Below the pieces are notes generated by a model. It was given only the letters and a program-made list of their open reading frames with translations, did not search any database and was not told the origin of the DNA. 46,281 nucleotides of DNA from contig JANQQJ010000017.1 in the NCBI GenBank assembly GCA_028284945.1, forward strand, positions 1-46,281, in the 5' to 3' direction. Shown piece by piece: positions 43,300 through 46,281 of this stretch; position 1 is the stretch's first letter, and each line of letters starts with the position of its first letter. Made by a program: the position numbers and the translations under genes. The DNA comes from Alphaproteobacteria bacterium (GTDB taxonomy: Bacteria > Pseudomonadota > Alphaproteobacteria > SMXS01).

Positions 43300-44316
43300 T
43301 TGACGACGTATTCTGCGGCGACGGCCGCGATTTTAAGCCTTTGTTTGACTTCAGCTGCCATGGCTGACGCAACCCACGATCACGGCTATCCGGATCGCCC
43401 GGACAGTCACGCCCCGATCGGTGTGATGGGTGATCACACCCATCCGAAGGGAGAGTTCATGCTGTCTTATCGCTATATGCATATGGACATGGAGGGCAAT
43501 CGGGCTGGATCGAACAGCATCAGTATTGAAGACACGCTGGCGCAGTTCCCGGTTTCGCCTACGGTCATGACCATGGATATGCATATGTTCGGTGCGATGT
43601 ACGCCCCCACCAATTGGCTCACCGCCATGGTCATGGTGCCGTATATTGAAAAGGATATGGACCATGTCACTCGTATGGGCGGCACGTTCACGACCCGCAC
43701 GAAGGGCGTCGGTGACGTAAAGCTGAGCGGCCTGATCAGCTTGATCAATACGCCGGACCATAATTTGCACCTCAATGCCGGCATCAGTTTCCCAACCGGG
43801 TCTATTGGCGAACGCGGTGCGATTCCCATTAATCCGGATGCCCAACTGCCCTATCCGATGCAGATCGGTTCCGGCACCTATGACCTGATGCCGGGCATTA
43901 CTTATTCTGGCCGCGCGGAAACCCTGTCCTGGGGCGCGCAGCTCAGCGGTGTCATTCGACTCGATACCAATAGCCGTGGTTACTCGCTGGGAGACCGGTT
44001 TCAGGCAACGGCCTGGGGCGCGGTCAAACTGGCGGAATGGATCAGCATATCGCTCCGCGTCGCCTATGAACATTGGGGCAATGTCGATGGTGCCGACCCT
44101 GAACTCATGCAGGGGCTGGTGCAAACCGCGCGGCCGGACTTTCAGGGGGGAGATCGAATCGACCTTGGCTTTGGCATCAATCTGTTGGGTCAGGACGGGC
44201 TTCTGAAAGGCCACCGTATCGGCCTGGAATTCATCCTGCCGGTTTATCAGAACTTGAACGGGATCCAGATGGAACGTGACTGGAGCATCACGGTCGGCTG
44301 GCAGAAGGCCTTTTGA
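43300..44316 (+). CDS. Putative outer-membrane transporter, His/Met-rich
   Basis: A 338-residue exported beta-barrel-type protein. The TTG at 43300 is chosen because AGGGAG lies 7 bases before it; the signal peptide (MTTYSAATAAILSLCLTSAAMA) follows. The N-terminal mature part is rich in His and Met (THDHGYPDRPDSH, SYRYMHMDME, TMDMHMFGAMYAP), as in metal-contacting proteins. Later strands are barrel-like and it ends in VGWQKAF. It resembles the transporter/phenol-degradation MetA-type family (inference). It is co-directional with the small Cys-rich protein, a likely operon partner. Confidence 0.75.
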   Translation: MTTYSAATAAILSLCLTSAAMADATHDHGYPDRPDSHAPIGVMGDHTHPKGEFMLSYRYMHMDMEGNRAGSNSISIEDTLAQFPVSPTVMTMDMHMFGAMYAPTNWLTAMVMVPYIEKDMDHVTRMGGTFTTRTKGVGDVKLSGLISLINTPDHNLHLNAGISFPTGSIGERGAIPINPDAQLPYPMQIGSGTYDLMPGITYSGRAETLSWGAQLSGVIRLDTNSRGYSLGDRFQATAWGAVKLAEWISISLRVAYEHWGNVDGADPELMQGLVQTARPDFQGGDRIDLGFGINLLGQDGLLKGHRIGLEFILPVYQNLNGIQMERDWSITVGWQKAF

Positions 44317-44413
44317 TCCGGACCCGTTCTAAAAACAGGTCAGGGTCACTGCCTTGTCTCTCCCCCTCTTCGCGGGCAAAATGTGTGCGTGAGATAGGGG
44401 GAGAGTGTTGGTC

Positions 44414-44845
44414 ATGAAGATTGAGTCGGTTCTGCAGGAAAAGGGTCGCGACGTCATCACCATCAGCCCCGGCGCCAAAGTTGCAGATGCCGTCGATACC
44501 ATCCACAAACGCCGCATCGGCGCCCTGGTCGTTACCGGCGGTGATGGCGGGGTTCTTGGTATCTTTTCCGAGCGCGATGTCATGGACGGGCTCGCGAAAC
44601 ATGGTGCACGGACGCTTTCAACTGAAGTGCGCGAAAACATGACCGAACTGGTTCACAGCTGCACGCGGTCAGACACGGTCGTCGAGGTCATGGGCATGAT
44701 GACCCGCCGCCGTATTCGTCATATTCCGGTCGTCGAGCGGAGCGAGCTGCTGGGCCTGGTCAGTATTGGCGATCTGGTTAAAGCCCGTATCGCCGAGACC
44801 GAGTCCGAGGCCGAGGCGCTGAAAGAGTACATCGCTACCGGATAA
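44414..44845 (+). CDS. CBS-domain protein
   Basis: A 143-residue protein made of two CBS motifs: ITISPGAKVADAVDTIHKRRIGALVV...GIFSERDVMDGLA (residues ~16-62) and CTRSDTVVEVMGMMTRRRIRHIPVV...GLVSIGDLVKARI (~81-130). Such pairs bind adenosine nucleotides and tune other proteins. The ATG at 44414 has GGGGGAG about 10 bases upstream; GTG at 44405 is possible. No partner gene is fused or adjacent. Cytoplasmic. Confidence 0.92.
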   Translation: MKIESVLQEKGRDVITISPGAKVADAVDTIHKRRIGALVVTGGDGGVLGIFSERDVMDGLAKHGARTLSTEVRENMTELVHSCTRSDTVVEVMGMMTRRRIRHIPVVERSELLGLVSIGDLVKARIAETESEAEALKEYIATG

Positions 44846-44912
44846 CAGTTCTCGTCACGGCTCTTCTTATATGGAACCATGATCGCAACACATCGCGTTC
44901 AAAGGCTCCTCC

Positions 44913-45569
44913 ATGATTGATCTCTATTCCGCTTCGACCCCCAATGGCTGGAAGGCTTCCATCGCGCTGGAAGAACTGGCGCTGCCGTACGAACTGCACC
45001 GGATCGATCTGGGGGCAGGGGAGCAGAAGGCGCCCGATTATCTGAAGATCAACCCGAACGGCCGCATTCCCACGATTGTTGACCGGGACGCGGGCGATTT
45101 TGCGGTCTTCGAGTCGGGGGCGATTCTGGTCTATCTGGCGGATAAAACCGGCCGGCTGATGCCCACCGATTCGAAAGGCCGGTCGCTGGTCATGCAATGG
45201 CTGATGTTCCAGATGGGCGGTGTCGGACCGATGCAGGGTCAGGCGAATGTCTTCATCCATTCGGCGCCGGACGCAATTCCCTTCGCCATCGACCGATACA
45301 GAGATGAGACCAGACGACTCTATGAGGTGCTGGATACGCGGCTGCGTGAGGCAGAGTTTCTCGCCGGTGATCTCTCTATCGCCGATATCGCGACGTGGCC
45401 ATGGGTATCGCTGCATGCCATTGCCGGCGTGGAAATTGAGGATCTGCCTGGGCTGACGCGTTGGGTCGATGTGCTGGCGGCGCGGCCGGCCTTTATCAAA
45501 GGTGTTGAGGTTACGCCGTTGCCCGCCGAAATCCTGGAGCGCATGGCCCAGAGCGAGCGGCTTTCCTAG
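44913..45569 (+). CDS. Glutathione S-transferase family protein
   Basis: A 218-residue GST, similar to the Nu-class/YfcG-YghU type that often shows disulfide reductase activity. Seen: [22 protein letters not shown], the glutathione-binding [32 protein letters not shown], and the helical domain with [12 protein letters not shown] (Asp cap). Length is normal. The ATG at 44913 has a weak upstream site. It stands alone between the CBS gene and the rrn operon. It may detoxify oxidised products. Confidence 0.93.
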   Translation: MIDLYSASTPNGWKASIALEELALPYELHRIDLGAGEQKAPDYLKINPNGRIPTIVDRDAGDFAVFESGAILVYLADKTGRLMPTDSKGRSLVMQWLMFQMGGVGPMQGQANVFIHSAPDAIPFAIDRYRDETRRLYEVLDTRLREAEFLAGDLSIADIATWPWVSLHAIAGVEIEDLPGLTRWVDVLAARPAFIKGVEVTPLPAEILERMAQSERLS

Positions 45570-45687
45570 GCAGTCTTGAACGCTTTTTCCGGCTCCCTAT
45601 TTGTGGTATCATCAAGTTTCGCGCCGGGGCCATCCGCGCCGTTTTTCGGGTGGCCAAAAAACGTGTCATTTTTTTGAAAAAACACGT

Positions 45688-45716
45688 TTGACAAGGTTCG
45701 GGGAGCCGCCTATAAC
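45688..45716 (+). promoter_or_regulatory. rrn promoter
   Basis: TTGACA (45688-45693) and TATAAC (45711-45716) are separated by exactly 17 bases, preceded by an A/T-rich stretch (45655-45685) that could act as an UP element. An AAACGTG/CACGTTT inverted repeat (45659-45689) overlaps the -35 box and may be a regulator site. Confidence 0.88.
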
Positions 45717-45936
45717 GCGCCTCCCACGACGCGGCGGGACGCGCTGAGAAATTGGCACCGAACGTCGCGTTGTTTTTTGATCTTTGACATTGTGGTTTTT
45801 TAGAAGGGAATTGTGGGCGGCGGTCTGCCGCGCACAATTCAACCAAGCCAATGATTTAGACTTCGGTCTTGATCATAGGCGCTTGTGATGTGCGCAGGTT
45901 CTTGGAAAACGTCTTTCGAGACGGTTTCTTATATCA
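45717..45936 (+). other. rRNA leader with boxA-like site
   Basis: Untranslated leader between the rrn promoter and the 16S gene. TGATCTTTGACATTG at about 45778-45792 resembles the antitermination boxA seen in alphaproteobacterial rrn leaders. No reading frame in this stretch has convincing support. Confidence 0.7.

Positions 45937-46281
<345 letters not shown>

Noticed and set aside
45659-45689. Intrinsic terminator for the GST gene
   Set aside because: The T-run is inside the loop rather than after the stem; better read as part of the rrn promoter region.

Overview
The window is a stretch of an alphaproteobacterial chromosome. Its right edge holds the first ~345 bases of a 16S rRNA gene with an alphaproteobacterial-looking 5' domain, preceded by a strong rrn promoter. 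GC content is moderately high, genes are dense, and clear Shine-Dalgarno sites, a TetR and LuxR regulator style and alpha-type dispersed palindromes fit. I cannot name a genus from sequence alone.

Most genes look like oxidative catabolism of hydrophobic or aromatic/terpenoid compounds. The left part (1-11.4 kb) holds a P450 plus CmcJ/NvfI-type oxidase pair facing a LuxR-type regulator, then a membrane redoxin gene interrupted by an in-frame TGA exactly at the first Cys of its CxxC site and followed by a SECIS-like hairpin (a probable selenoprotein). Divergent from it is a TetR regulator plus sterol-desaturase-family hydroxylase unit whose start sits in a 20-bp palindrome. A beta-barrel protein, a VOC protein, a carotenoid-cleavage-type oxygenase and a secreted ADP-ribosylglycohydrolase-like protein follow.

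From 11.5 to 21 kb come an SDR, an amidohydrolase with a Rieske oxygenase, a glycosyltransferase, a phosphodiesterase-like enzyme, a sulfotransferase, an acyl-CoA dehydrogenase and an ABM-domain protein. From 21.06 to 29.24 kb lies a tight six-gene minus-strand operon: P450, a P450-fold protein lacking the heme cysteine, an MDR reductase, another P450, an ATP-grasp enzyme and a Baeyer-Villiger-type monooxygenase. A 7Fe-type ferredoxin, a plausible P450 electron donor, is divergent from it.

From 29.8 to 36.7 kb are an unlisted 48-residue Arg-rich small protein with a very long downstream hairpin, a Tat-exported SDR, the four-gene Anbu (proteasome-like) operon whose ATP-grasp gene may start at AUC, and a GT2/GtrA pair. 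From 36.7 to 45.6 kb are an enoyl-CoA hydratase, a VOC protein, an acyl-CoA dehydrogenase, a palindromic dispersed repeat, a ketopantoate-reductase-like enzyme, glutathione-dependent formaldehyde dehydrogenase with a DUF1499 protein, a Cys-rich small exported protein with a His/Met-rich outer-membrane-like protein, a CBS-domain protein and a GST, ending in the rrn operon. No tRNA, CRISPR array, IS element or phage gene was seen.
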